From contig NZ_JOEM01000007.1 of NCBI RefSeq assembly GCF_000718135.1, positions 62,001 through 126,000 of the forward strand: a stretch of 64,000 nucleotides of DNA. Reading direction: 5' to 3'. A program made the position numbers and the translations under genes. The number at the start of each line of letters is the position of its first letter. Within the stretch, counting starts at the first letter, position 1. The notes beneath the pieces are model-generated. The model saw only the letters and a list, made by a program, of their open reading frames with translations, was not told where the DNA came from and did not search any database. Below, piece by piece: positions 51,141 to 59,075 of this stretch. This DNA is from Streptomyces cyaneofuscatus. GTDB taxonomy: Bacteria; Actinomycetota; Actinomycetes; Streptomycetales; Streptomycetaceae.

Positions 51141-52148
51141 TCAGTCCAGTGGGCCGCGCAACGCTGTGGAGTTGCTCCGCCAGGCGGCGAGCAGACGCGT
51201 GGCGAGGCGGTCCTCCAGGAGTCCGGTGGCCTCGATACCGAAGGCGATGTCGGGTTCCAGGTGCGGCTCGTCGGCGAGCAGCCCGCCGATGACATCGCGG
51301 CGTACCACCTGTTCGTGCACCGCGTCGGCCTCCACGTGTTCGTCGTAGAACCGCTGGGCCGCCGGTCCCGCGCCGACGCGTTTCAACGCCGCGGCGAGCC
51401 GGCGCGAGCCGGGTGAGGAGGTGACCTCGACGGCGGCGAAGTGGCCGACGAGAGCGCCCCTGAGGGAGCGGTGCAGCCCGAACAGGGACATCAGGTTGAC
51501 GGTGGCGAGCACGTCGGCGGGGGCGGCGTCGAGGTAGTGCCCGTACGCCGTCTCCAGAGACAGGTCGCCCATCAGGTCGGCGTACAGGCGGGCGTGGATG
51601 TCCGCCTCCCGTCCGGCGCCGAACTCGTCGAACTCGACTGCCACCATGGCGGCCTTGGCCCGTCCGTACAGCCGGGGGATCACCCAGGCGTGCGGATCGG
51701 CCTCCTTGAGGTGGTAGAGCGAGCGCAGGGCGGCGTACTCGCGCAGGTGCCACAGCTCGCCGTCGTGTCGGAGGAAGTGGCTGACGCTGTGGCCGTCGTC
51801 GCCGACGGGCTCGACGAGCAGACCGGCCAGGGCCGCTTCCACGTCCCCGTCCGTGCCCGTTCCCTCGCGGAGGGCGGCGAGGAAGGGCTGCTCCAGGGAG
51901 CGGCGCAGTCCGAGCAGGGCGGGGTCCCACTCGTGCTCCTCGTCCACGTCCTCGAAGCCCTGGTAGTGCAGTTCGTACAGGACGTAGAGGGCGAGCTGGA
52001 GGTCGTCGCCGAAGGGGTCCGCGTCCCCGGCCGCGTGGGCCCGGGGAGCCTCGCCCGTGCGCAGAGCGGCGATGACCTCGCCGGACAGCGGTCCGCGCGG
52101 GGCGGGCAGCGCGGGGCTCCGGCGCCTCGGCTCACGGTAGGCGGGCAT
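51141..52148 (-). CDS. Iron-containing haem-oxygenase-like (HDO-type) redox enzyme
   Basis: A 335-residue protein of the iron-containing redox enzyme family, haem-oxygenase-like diiron proteins that perform oxidations of small molecules. Recognisable elements: LALYVLYELHYQGF, HSVSHFLRHDGELWHLREYAALRSLYHLKEADPHAW, AMVAVEFDEFG (Glu/Asp ligands), and late RFYDEHVEADAVHEQVVRRDVI (Glu and His ligands). The ATG at 52148 shares one base with the stop of the CDGSH gene (TGATG). In Streptomyces this gene recurs beside a CDGSH iron-sulfur protein and a methyltransferase, suggesting an electron-transfer partner. The product is unknown. Confidence 0.82.
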   Translation of the reverse strand: MPAYREPRRRSPALPAPRGPLSGEVIAALRTGEAPRAHAAGDADPFGDDLQLALYVLYELHYQGFEDVDEEHEWDPALLGLRRSLEQPFLAALREGTGTDGDVEAALAGLLVEPVGDDGHSVSHFLRHDGELWHLREYAALRSLYHLKEADPHAWVIPRLYGRAKAAMVAVEFDEFGAGREADIHARLYADLMGDLSLETAYGHYLDAAPADVLATVNLMSLFGLHRSLRGALVGHFAAVEVTSSPGSRRLAAALKRVGAGPAAQRFYDEHVEADAVHEQVVRRDVIGGLLADEPHLEPDIAFGIEATGLLEDRLATRLLAAWRSNSTALRGPLD

Positions 52149-52438
52149 CAGGCGGCTCCATCGGTGCGGTCGGTTCCATCGGTGCGGTCGGTTCCATCGG
52201 TACGGTCGGTCGCGTCGTCCGGGTGCGGTTCCGGCTTCACCCGGCGGCGGTGGCTGGTGTCGCACCACGGGTGCGTACGGGTCTTACGGCAGGTGCAGAT
52301 CGCGGCGGTGAAGCGGCGGGAGGTGTACAGGGTGCCGTCGTCACCGACCACCTCGACGGGCCCCTCCACCAGGAGCGGCCCGTCTCCACCGAGGGTGACG
52401 CGGGCGGGCCGTCCGGATCGTTCAGGGCTGTTCGGCAC
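52148..52438 (-). CDS. CDGSH iron-sulfur domain protein
   Basis: A 96-residue small [2Fe-2S] protein. The cluster motif reads CTCRKTRTHPWCDTSH (C-x-C-x8-C-x3-H), the mitoNEET/CDGSH pattern. The N-terminal strands (GPLLVEGPVEVVGDDG) are typical. The GTG at 52438 overlaps the 3' end of the methyltransferase gene by 17 bases. The C-terminus is a low-complexity tail of TDRTDG units from an 18-bp tandem repeat. It probably supplies electrons to the haem-oxygenase-like enzyme encoded next. Confidence 0.88.
   Translation of the reverse strand: MPNSPERSGRPARVTLGGDGPLLVEGPVEVVGDDGTLYTSRRFTAAICTCRKTRTHPWCDTSHRRRVKPEPHPDDATDRTDGTDRTDGTDRTDGAA
52157..52210 (-). repeat. Three-copy 18-bp tandem repeat in CDGSH gene tail
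   Basis: TCCATCGGTGCGGTCGGT occurs at 52157, 52175 and, with one change, 52193. It is in frame and encodes the TDRTDG tail of the CDGSH protein. Near-identity of the copies implies recent slippage expansion. Confidence 0.9.
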
Positions 52439-53111
52439 GGATGACCACCAGCTTCTCCTCGTCGGTGTGCTCGTCCAGGAGGCCCCGGCCCCGCAGCCAC
52501 GGGAGCCGGGAGCGCAGGACGGGTCCGAACGGCACGCTCGCCGTGTCGCTCACCTCGGCCTTCAGCCCGCCGCGTGACAGGTGCCGCAGGGTCGCCTCCG
52601 TACCGGTCAGGTCGGAGTGGACCATGAGCAGGACGCCTCCCCTGCGCAGGAGGTAGGGGGCCGCGTCGCAGATGCGGTCCACCACCGCGCGCCCGTCGTG
52701 CCCCGCGTCCCAGGCGCGGGCGCTCCCGCGCCTGGGCGGCGGGCCGAGCGGCGAGGGGACGTACGGCGGGTTGCTGAGCACCAGGTCGTACATCCGGCCC
52801 GGCACCGGGTCGGCGAGGTCGCCGCGGTGGACGGTGACCCGCTGCCCGGCGAGCCGGGCGTTCAGACGGGCGGTGAGTACGGCGCGGCGGCCGACGTCGA
52901 CGGCGGTCACCTGTGCGCCCCGGCGGGCGGCGGCCACCGCGAGGAGGCCGCTGCCGGTGCCTAGGTCGATCACCTCGGAGCCGGGGCGGACGGTCTCGCG
53001 GGCCAGGGCCCGCAGCAGCAGGTGGGTGTCGTGCTGAGGCGCGTAGACACCGGGCAGGGTGCGGACACCCTGCCGCCGGAAAGCGGCCGACGTGTTCACA
53101 GCAGCGGTCAC
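52422..53111 (-). CDS. HemK/PrmC-like class I SAM methyltransferase
   Basis: A 229-residue methyltransferase. SAM-binding motif VIDLGTGSGLLAVAAARRG, then VTAVDVGRRAVLTARLNARL, and the catalytic signature LVLSNPPYVPSP (NPPY), as in N-methyltransferases of glutamine or nucleobases. It lacks the N-terminal helical domain of true PrmC, so another amide or amine substrate is likely. The GTG at 53111 has AGGAGGT four bases upstream. It is first in a three-gene operon with the CDGSH and haem-oxygenase-like genes. Confidence 0.87.
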   Translation of the reverse strand: MTAAVNTSAAFRRQGVRTLPGVYAPQHDTHLLLRALARETVRPGSEVIDLGTGSGLLAVAAARRGAQVTAVDVGRRAVLTARLNARLAGQRVTVHRGDLADPVPGRMYDLVLSNPPYVPSPLGPPPRRGSARAWDAGHDGRAVVDRICDAAPYLLRRGGVLLMVHSDLTGTEATLRHLSRGGLKAEVSDTASVPFGPVLRSRLPWLRGRGLLDEHTDEEKLVVIRAEQP

Positions 53112-53313
53112 GGATACCTCCTGCACGCGCCGGACGCGTGAATCGTGGGTCATTCCACCCGTCAAGGCTCCGCTCCTCCAGTCCGGGGCGCCAATCGTGA
53201 GCTCGCAGAGTGTGACCGGTTCTCGGACCCGGCCGAGGTAGCGAGTTCCCCTGCCGCAGCCCTTCACACCTGCGAAATGGTGCCGGTGGCAGGGCGGTGG
53301 GAGAGGCCACGGC

Positions 53314-53367
53314 GCATGTCAGGGCGGGGCCCCGTACAACTGTGTACGGGGCCCCGCCCTGACATGC
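53314..53367. terminator. 25-bp perfect inverted repeat with 4-base loop
   Basis: Positions 53314-53338 are the exact reverse complement of 53343-53367, with loop ACTG. The stem is GC-rich and lies 22 bases after the stop of the small membrane protein (minus strand). That position fits a terminator for that gene and insulation of the methyltransferase operon promoter. It is unusually long and perfect. Confidence 0.75.
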
Positions 53368-53389
53368 GTTCCTCCTACGTCAGCCTGCG

Positions 53390-53569
53390 TCAGCGCCTGC
53401 GCGACGCCCCGGTGCGCAGGCCGGAGCCGACCCCTGCCACGTGCAGGGCGAGCAGCGTCAGACCGATGAGCATGACGTTCGTCGATGCGAACACATCGTT
53501 CGTCGAGATGTCCGCCGCGTTGATCAGGAAGGCGATGAAGAACAGAACTGCCGCGGCTATACCGAGCAT
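53390..53569 (-). CDS. Small two-helix membrane protein
   Basis: A 59-residue protein with two hydrophobic segments (LGIAAAVLFFIAFLIN and VMLIGLTLLALHVAGVG) joined by AADISTNDVFAS, and a basic C-terminus (RTGASRRR). Very similar short proteins are common in Streptomyces genomes, without known function. The ATG at 53569 has GGAAGGGA upstream. A very strong hairpin lies just downstream. Confidence 0.72.
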   Translation of the reverse strand: MLGIAAAVLFFIAFLINAADISTNDVFASTNVMLIGLTLLALHVAGVGSGLRTGASRRR

Positions 53570-53801
53570 GATGGTTTCCCTTCCGGAGTGTGGTGAGACC
53601 CATGTGCCCATGAATCGCGGCTTCAGACAGCCGAGGGCGCACCAGGGGGGCGTGAACACGTCACGGCAGTGATCCGTTCGCCATCCCTCGCGCCCTGCCG
53701 GGGCCCTCGGGGCGCGGCGAGGATGAGCCGACCGCACAAGATCCCGGCGACTCCGCGCACCCGTCCTTCGGCGGGTGGCCATGCGGTGGAAGGAATCCAC
53801 G

Positions 53802-54554
53802 TTGCTGCTTCTCATCTCCCCCGACGGTGTCGAAGAGGCCCTCGAGTGCGCGAAGGCGGCGGAGCACCTCGACATCGTCGACGTCAAGAAGCCCGACGAG
53901 GGCTCGCTCGGCGCGAACTACCCGTGGGTGATCAGGGAGATCCGCGGGGCGGTCCCGGCGGACAAGCCGGTCTCCGCGACCGTGGGGGACGTACCGTACA
54001 AGCCCGGCACGGTGGCCCAGGCGGCGCTCGGCGCGGCCGTCTCGGGTGCCACGTACATCAAGGTCGGCCTCTACGGGTGCACGACGCCCGACCAGGCCAT
54101 CGAGGTCATGAGCGGGGTCGTGCGGGCCGTGAAGGACCACCGGCCGGACGCGTTCGTCGTCGCCTCGGGGTACGCCGACGCCCATCGGATCGGCTGCGTC
54201 AGCCCGCTCGCGCTGCCCGACATCGCCCGCCGCTCCGGCTCCGACGCGGCGATGCTCGACACCGCGATCAAGGACGGGACACGGCTGTTCGACCACGTCT
54301 CCCCGGCCGCGTGCGCGGAGTTCGTCCGGCTGGCCCACGAGGCGGGGCTGCTGGCCGCCCTGGCGGGCAGCGTGAAGGCGGAGGACCTCGCGACGCTGAC
54401 CCGCATCGGGACGGACATCGTGGGCGTGCGCGGGGCGGTCTGCGAGGGGGGCGACCGCAACGCCGGCCGGATCCAGCCGCGGCTGGTGGCCGCCTTCCGG
54501 GCGGAGATGGACCGGCACGCCCAGGAGCACGCGACCACCGTGGCCGCGCTCTGA
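53802..54554 (+). CDS. mfnB: MfnB-like (5-formylfuran-3-yl)methyl phosphate synthase
   Basis: A 250-residue TIM-barrel enzyme. The family (DUF556/MfnB) condenses two glyceraldehyde-3-phosphates to 4-(hydroxymethyl)-2-furaldehyde phosphate, the furan of methanofuran. The start is the TTG at 53802, because GGAAGGA precedes it and the protein then begins [15 protein letters not shown], matching the family. Hallmarks: [20 protein letters not shown] (catalytic Lys), [22 protein letters not shown] (Lys), [19 protein letters not shown] (Lys), [10 protein letters not shown] (Lys) and VGVRGAVC. It opens an operon with two dehydrogenases and, after a small gap, a methyltransferase. Methanofuran itself is not expected here, so a secondary furan metabolite is the likely product. 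Confidence 0.92.
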   Translation: MLLLISPDGVEEALECAKAAEHLDIVDVKKPDEGSLGANYPWVIREIRGAVPADKPVSATVGDVPYKPGTVAQAALGAAVSGATYIKVGLYGCTTPDQAIEVMSGVVRAVKDHRPDAFVVASGYADAHRIGCVSPLALPDIARRSGSDAAMLDTAIKDGTRLFDHVSPAACAEFVRLAHEAGLLAALAGSVKAEDLATLTRIGTDIVGVRGAVCEGGDRNAGRIQPRLVAAFRAEMDRHAQEHATTVAAL

Positions 54555-54562
54555 CCGCCGGC

Positions 54563-55966
54563 ATGCCCCACCGTGAACCAGGCGCCGGACCCCCCGGTGA
54601 GCGCTTCGCCGTGCTCGATCCGGCGACGGGCGAGGCCTTCGGCGAGGCGCCCGACCAGCGGCCGGACGAGCTGGACGATGTGGTCGCCCGGGCGCATGAG
54701 GCGTGGCGGGGGTGGCGGTCCGACCCCGCCGCCCGGGCCACCGCCCTGCTCGCCTCGGCCGACGCCGTGGAGGCGGCCGGGGCGGAGCTCGCTCCGCTGC
54801 TCACCCGGGAGCAGGGCAAGCCCCTGGCCGAGTCGTACGCCGAGGTCGCCCGTACGGCGGCTCGGCTGCGCCACTTCGCCGGTATGACCCCCGAGCTCCG
54901 GACGATCGCCGACGGGAGGCCGGTGCACAGCGAGATCCGCTGGCGGTCGCTCGGGCCGGTCGCCGCCATCGTCCCGTGGAACTTTCCCCTCCAGCTCGCC
55001 TCGGCGAAGTTCGTGCCCGCGCTCGCGGCGGGCAACACGGTGGTGCTCAAGCCCTCCCCCTTCACCCCGCTCGCCACCCGGCTGCTGGGATCCGTCCTGT
55101 CCGCCGCCCTTCCCGAGGGCGTGCTGACCGTGATCACCGGCCGCGAGCCCCTCGGCGCCCTCCTGGCCTCACACCCGGGGATCCGCCATGTCACGTTCAC
55201 CGGTTCGGTGCCCACCGGGCGGGCCGTCGCGGAGGCCGCGGCGCCCGGCCTCGCCCGGGTCACTCTGGAGCTGGGCGGCAACGACGCCGCCGTCCTGCTG
55301 GACGACGTGGATGTGGAGCGGATCGCGGACCGGCTGTTCTGGGCGGCGTTCCGCAACTGCGGGCAGGTGTGCATGGCGGTCAAGCGCGTGTACGCCCCGG
55401 CCCGCCTCCACTCCCAGGTGGTCGAGGCCCTCGCGGAACGGGCGAAGACCGTCGTCGTCGGGGCCGGTCTCGACCCGGGCACGGAGCTGGGGCCGCTCAA
55501 CAACGCCGCCCAGCTGGCCCGGGTGGAGCGGTGCACGGACCGGGCCCTGGCGGACGGGGCCCGCGCCGTGGCCGGTGGCCACCGGCTGGACCGGCCGGGC
55601 TACTTCTACGCCCCGACCGTCCTGGCCGATGTCCCGCCCGACAGCCAGGTGGTGACGGAGGAGCAGTTCGGCCCGGTCCTGCCGGTGCTGCCGTACCGGA
55701 GCCTCGACGAAGCCGTGGAGGCGGCCAACTCCACCCGCTTCGGTCTTGGCGGTTCGGTGTGGGGGACCGATCTGGACCGGGCCGGGGCGGTGGCCGGCCG
55801 GCTGGAGTGCGGGACGGCGTGGATCAACCACCACGCCGAACTGTCCCTCGCCCAGCCCTTCGCCGGTATCAAGGACAGCGGTGTCGGCGTCGCGGGCGGG
55901 GCGTGGGGGCTCTACGGGAACCTCAGGCCGTTCGTCGTCCACCGTCCGAAGGAGGTCCGACGATGA
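54563..55966 (+). CDS. Aldehyde dehydrogenase
   Basis: A 467-residue NAD(P)-dependent aldehyde dehydrogenase. Motifs: VPWNFPLQLASAKFVPALAAGNTVVLKPS, FTGSVPTGRAVAEAA (cofactor), LELGGNDAAVL (general base Glu), FRNCGQVCMAVKRVY (nucleophile Cys) and EEQFGPVLPVLPY. It begins eight bases after mfnB and overlaps the alcohol dehydrogenase start (ATGA). A natural role would be oxidising the furan aldehyde made downstream of MfnB to a furan carboxylate. That is inferred from gene order. Confidence 0.92.
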   Translation: MPHREPGAGPPGERFAVLDPATGEAFGEAPDQRPDELDDVVARAHEAWRGWRSDPAARATALLASADAVEAAGAELAPLLTREQGKPLAESYAEVARTAARLRHFAGMTPELRTIADGRPVHSEIRWRSLGPVAAIVPWNFPLQLASAKFVPALAAGNTVVLKPSPFTPLATRLLGSVLSAALPEGVLTVITGREPLGALLASHPGIRHVTFTGSVPTGRAVAEAAAPGLARVTLELGGNDAAVLLDDVDVERIADRLFWAAFRNCGQVCMAVKRVYAPARLHSQVVEALAERAKTVVVGAGLDPGTELGPLNNAAQLARVERCTDRALADGARAVAGGHRLDRPGYFYAPTVLADVPPDSQVVTEEQFGPVLPVLPYRSLDEAVEAANSTRFGLGGSVWGTDLDRAGAVAGRLECGTAWINHHAELSLAQPFAGIKDSGVGVAGGAWGLYGNLRPFVVHRPKEVRR

Positions 55967-57051
55967 GGTTCGGTGCGGCGGTACTGCGGTCGTACGAGGA
56001 TCCGTTCGCCGTGGAGGAGGTGATGATGAACGCGGGGCCGGCCGAGGGCGAGATCCTGGTCAGGATCGCGGGGTGCGGGATGTGCCGGACCGATCTGGCC
56101 GTCCGGCGTTCGGCGGGCCGCTCCCCGCTGCCGGCGGTGCTCGGCCACGAGGGGTCCGGGGTGGTGGTGGAGACGGGCGGACCGGACACCGGCCTCGCCG
56201 TCGGCGAGCATGTCGTGCTGAGCTTCGACTCCTGCGGGATGTGCCGGAGCTGTCTGGGCGCGGCCCCCGCCTACTGCGACCGGTTCGCCGCGCTCAACCT
56301 CTTCGGCGGGCGCCCGGAGCACGCGGCCCGGTTCACCGACGCGGCCGGGGGCGCCCTGGCCCCCCGGTGGTTCGGCCAGTCCTCCTTCGCGGCGTACGCG
56401 GTGGTCCCGGCCCGCAACGCCGTACGGGTCGATCCCTCGCTCCCGCTCGCCCTGCTCGGGCCGCTCGGCTGCGGCTTCCTCACCGGTGCCGGGGCGGTCC
56501 TCAACTCCTTCGGCGCGGGCCCCGGCGACACCGTCGCGGTCTTCGGCGCGGGAGCGGTGGGGCTGGCCGCGGTGATGGCGACGACCGCCGCCGGGGCGGT
56601 GGCCGTGGCGGTCGACCGGCACCCGGAGCGGCTGGCGCTCGCCGAGAAGCTGGACGCGGCCCCGGTGCACTCGGACGCCGCCGATCTGCCGGGGCTCATC
56701 CGGCGGCTGACGGACGGCGGCGCGCAGTACGCGCTGGACACCACGGGCTCCGCGCGGCTGATCAACGACGCGCTGCGGGCCCTGCGCCCGAGGGGCCATC
56801 TCGGCCTGGTGGCGCGGCTGCACACCGCGCTGCCGCTGGAGGTGGGGACCCTGGACCAGGGCCGGAAGATCTCCCACATCTGCGAGGGGGACGCGGTTCC
56901 GGGGCTGCTCATCCCACGGCTGACCGGACTCTGGCAGGCCGGGCGGTTCCCCTTCGACCGGCTGATCCGTACGTATCCGCTCGCCGACATCAACGAGGCC
57001 GAACGTGACTGCGAGGCGGGCCTGGTGGTCAAGCCGGTGCTGATTCCGTGA
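55963..57051 (+). CDS. Zinc-dependent alcohol dehydrogenase (aryl-alcohol type)
   Basis: A 362-residue medium-chain dehydrogenase resembling benzyl-alcohol dehydrogenases. Catalytic zinc: CGMCRTDL and GHEGSG. Structural zinc: the Cys cluster CGMCRSCLGAAPAYC. Cofactor: VAVFGAGAVGLAAVMA. The segment LNLFGGRPEHAARF...WFGQSSFAAYAVV is typical of the aryl group. GGAGG precedes the ATG, which overlaps the aldehyde dehydrogenase stop. Interconverting a hydroxymethyl and a formyl group on a furan ring fits both its family and its neighbours. Confidence 0.92.
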   Translation: MRFGAAVLRSYEDPFAVEEVMMNAGPAEGEILVRIAGCGMCRTDLAVRRSAGRSPLPAVLGHEGSGVVVETGGPDTGLAVGEHVVLSFDSCGMCRSCLGAAPAYCDRFAALNLFGGRPEHAARFTDAAGGALAPRWFGQSSFAAYAVVPARNAVRVDPSLPLALLGPLGCGFLTGAGAVLNSFGAGPGDTVAVFGAGAVGLAAVMATTAAGAVAVAVDRHPERLALAEKLDAAPVHSDAADLPGLIRRLTDGGAQYALDTTGSARLINDALRALRPRGHLGLVARLHTALPLEVGTLDQGRKISHICEGDAVPGLLIPRLTGLWQAGRFPFDRLIRTYPLADINEAERDCEAGLVVKPVLIP

Positions 57052-57086
57052 GGCCCGCGAATTCCACGTACCGAGGGAGTGCACAC

Positions 57087-57998
57087 ATGGTCGACACAGC
57101 GCGCCGGAACACCGGCGCGGAAGGCGGCGTGGCCGGAGGGGTCGGCGTGACGGCTCTGCTGGTCGCCGCGGCGCGGGCGATCGAGACCCACCGCCCCGAC
57201 AGCCTGGCCCAGGACGCCTACGCGGAGCACTTCGTGCTCGCCGCCCCGGCGTCCGAGGGCTGGCCGGTCCGTCCGAGGAAGGCCCCGGGCGGGGACCGGG
57301 ACCCGTTGTGGGGCCGGTTCGCCCGGTACTTCGGGCTGCGGACGCGCGTCCTCGACGACTTCCTGCTCCAGTCCGTGCACGCGGGGAACGTCCGCCAGGT
57401 GGTCCTGCTCGGGGCGGGGCTGGACGCGCGTGCGTTCCGGCTCGACTGGCCTCCCGGGTGCGTGATCTTCGAGATCGACCGGGGGGAGGTGCTGGCGTTC
57501 AAACACCAGGTGCTCGACGGTCTTTCGGCCGTCCCGAAGGCGGCGCGCGTGCCGGTCCCGATGGATCTGCGCGCAGACTGGGCGGGCGCCCTGCCCGGCG
57601 CGGGCTTCGACCCGGCCGCGCCGAGCGTCTGGCTGGTCGAGGGGCTGCTGTTCTACCTGCCTCCGGCCGCCGAGACGTATCTCATCGACACCGTCGACCG
57701 GCTCAGCGCCGGAGGAAGCGCGCTGGCCTTCGAGGCCAAGCTGGAGAAGGACCTCCTGGCGTACCGCGACAGCCCGCTCTACACGTCCACGAGGGAACAG
57801 ATCGGCATCGACCTGCTCGACCTCTTCGACCTGTCTCCCCGCCCCGACTCCGCGGGCCGTCTGGCGGACGGGGGCTGGTCCACGGCCGTCCACACCCCGT
57901 TCGACTTCACCCGCCTGCACGGGCGCGGACCGCTGCCCGAGGAGAACGACGCGCTGGCGGGCAACCGCTGGGTGTTCGCGGACAAGCCTCGGCCGTAG
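57087..57998 (+). CDS. Class I SAM methyltransferase, LCMT family
   Basis: A 303-residue methyltransferase of the leucine-carboxyl-methyltransferase/TIGR00027 group that is abundant in actinobacteria. Motifs: VTALLVAAARAIETHRPDSLAQDAYAEHF, VVLLGAGLDARAFRLDWPPG (SAM-binding), FEIDRGEVLAFKH and VWLVEGLLFYLPPAAE. AGGGAG precedes the ATG, 36 bp after the alcohol dehydrogenase. Members methylate carboxylates or hydroxyls of small molecules. Here it could esterify or O-methylate the product of the furan operon; this is a hypothesis. Confidence 0.87.
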   Translation: MVDTARRNTGAEGGVAGGVGVTALLVAAARAIETHRPDSLAQDAYAEHFVLAAPASEGWPVRPRKAPGGDRDPLWGRFARYFGLRTRVLDDFLLQSVHAGNVRQVVLLGAGLDARAFRLDWPPGCVIFEIDRGEVLAFKHQVLDGLSAVPKAARVPVPMDLRADWAGALPGAGFDPAAPSVWLVEGLLFYLPPAAETYLIDTVDRLSAGGSALAFEAKLEKDLLAYRDSPLYTSTREQIGIDLLDLFDLSPRPDSAGRLADGGWSTAVHTPFDFTRLHGRGPLPEENDALAGNRWVFADKPRP

Positions 57999-58031
57999 CC
58001 GGTGGTCTGCGCGGCATCCCGAGGTGATCCG

Positions 58032-59072
58032 TCAGCGCGCCTCGCGCAGGTGGAGGAGGTACGTGGCGGTCAGGGCGACGGCCCGGTCCGCGTCGTGCGA
58101 CAGCTCCGCGAGGGCCTGTGACGCGCGTGTGCCCGGAATGCCTGCCAGCGCCTGGGTGAGCCGGCCGCGTGCGGGCGCTCGGGTGGTGCTGCGGGCGAGG
58201 CGCTCGACGAGCCGGTGCGCGATCCGGTCCGCCGTGGCGGTGTCGCTCGCCAGCACGCTCAGTGTGTCGGCCGCGTCGGTGTCGTTCCGGCCCTCCTCCA
58301 GCAGGTCGACGAGGGCCGGGACGGCGTCGGTGTCGCCCCGGGTCCCGATCGCCAGAGCCGCGTGGCCCCGGACCACCGGGTCGGGGTGGGCGAGGGCGTC
58401 CCGCAGATGCCCGGCGGCCTCACCGCCGGGCATCACGGCGAGGCAGCGGACGGCGCGTTCGCGCACTGCGGCCACCGATGAGCCGATCCCCTCCGCCAGC
58501 AGGGCCGGGGCGCCGTCGCCCGATCGTGCCAGCGCCCAGCGGAGGGTCCCGGCGACGTTCGGATCGCTCTCGCCGAGCGCCGCCTCGACCAGGGCCTCCA
58601 CCGGCACCGGAACCTCGTCGCCCGAAGAGGCCGAGGAGCCCGGGAAGGCCGATGAGGCCGAGGCGAGGGCCGCACGCTGGCGCGCGTCGGCGCTCTTGGA
58701 CCCGAGCGCCTGGAGCAGCGTGACGACCTGGAGGGCGTCCTCCCAGCCGGCGGGATCGGCGGCGTGGATCCGGCGCAGCCGCGTGAGCAGCTCGGTCTCC
58801 GCCGCGATGCGTTCGCGTGTCCGGCGGATCAGGTCGTCGACGAGCGCGGCGGGCGTGAAGTCCGCGTCGTCGAGCGCGCGCTTGACCTCACGCAGCGAGA
58901 GGCCCAGCGCCCGCAGGCTCTCGATGTGGAAGATCCGCCGGATGTCCTCCTCGGAGTACTCCCGGTAGCCGGAGCCGGTACGGCCCGAAGGGTGCACCAG
59001 GCCGAGCGACTCGTAGTGCCGGAGCATGCGGGCGCTGACCCCGGACCGTCGCGCCACCTCACCGATCAGCAC
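58032..59072 (-). CDS. MerR-family regulator with HEAT-repeat domain
   Basis: A 346-residue protein. The N-terminal 110 residues are a MerR helix-turn-helix and dimerisation helix (LIGEVARRSGVSARMLRHYESLGLVHPSGRTGSGYREYSEEDIRRI). The C-terminal 200 residues are HEAT-like helical repeats (VAAVRERAVRCLAVMPGGEAAGHLRDAL; PVVRGHAALAIGTRGDTDAVPALVDLL) instead of a small-molecule sensor. The GTG start lies three bases after the stop of a second HEAT protein, with GGAGGG inside that gene's last codons. The repeats probably mediate protein or drug/DNA recognition. Combined MerR-HEAT proteins are known in actinobacteria but uncharacterised as far as I recall. Confidence 0.87.
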   Translation of the reverse strand: MLIGEVARRSGVSARMLRHYESLGLVHPSGRTGSGYREYSEEDIRRIFHIESLRALGLSLREVKRALDDADFTPAALVDDLIRRTRERIAAETELLTRLRRIHAADPAGWEDALQVVTLLQALGSKSADARQRAALASASSAFPGSSASSGDEVPVPVEALVEAALGESDPNVAGTLRWALARSGDGAPALLAEGIGSSVAAVRERAVRCLAVMPGGEAAGHLRDALAHPDPVVRGHAALAIGTRGDTDAVPALVDLLEEGRNDTDAADTLSVLASDTATADRIAHRLVERLARSTTRAPARGRLTQALAGIPGTRASQALAELSHDADRAVALTATYLLHLREAR

Positions 59073-59075
59073 GCC

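Noticed and set aside
50606..53310. Several plus- and minus-strand Arg/Pro-rich frames in this stretch
   Set aside because: Shadow frames of the methyltransferase, CDGSH and haem-oxygenase-like genes, with no start signals.
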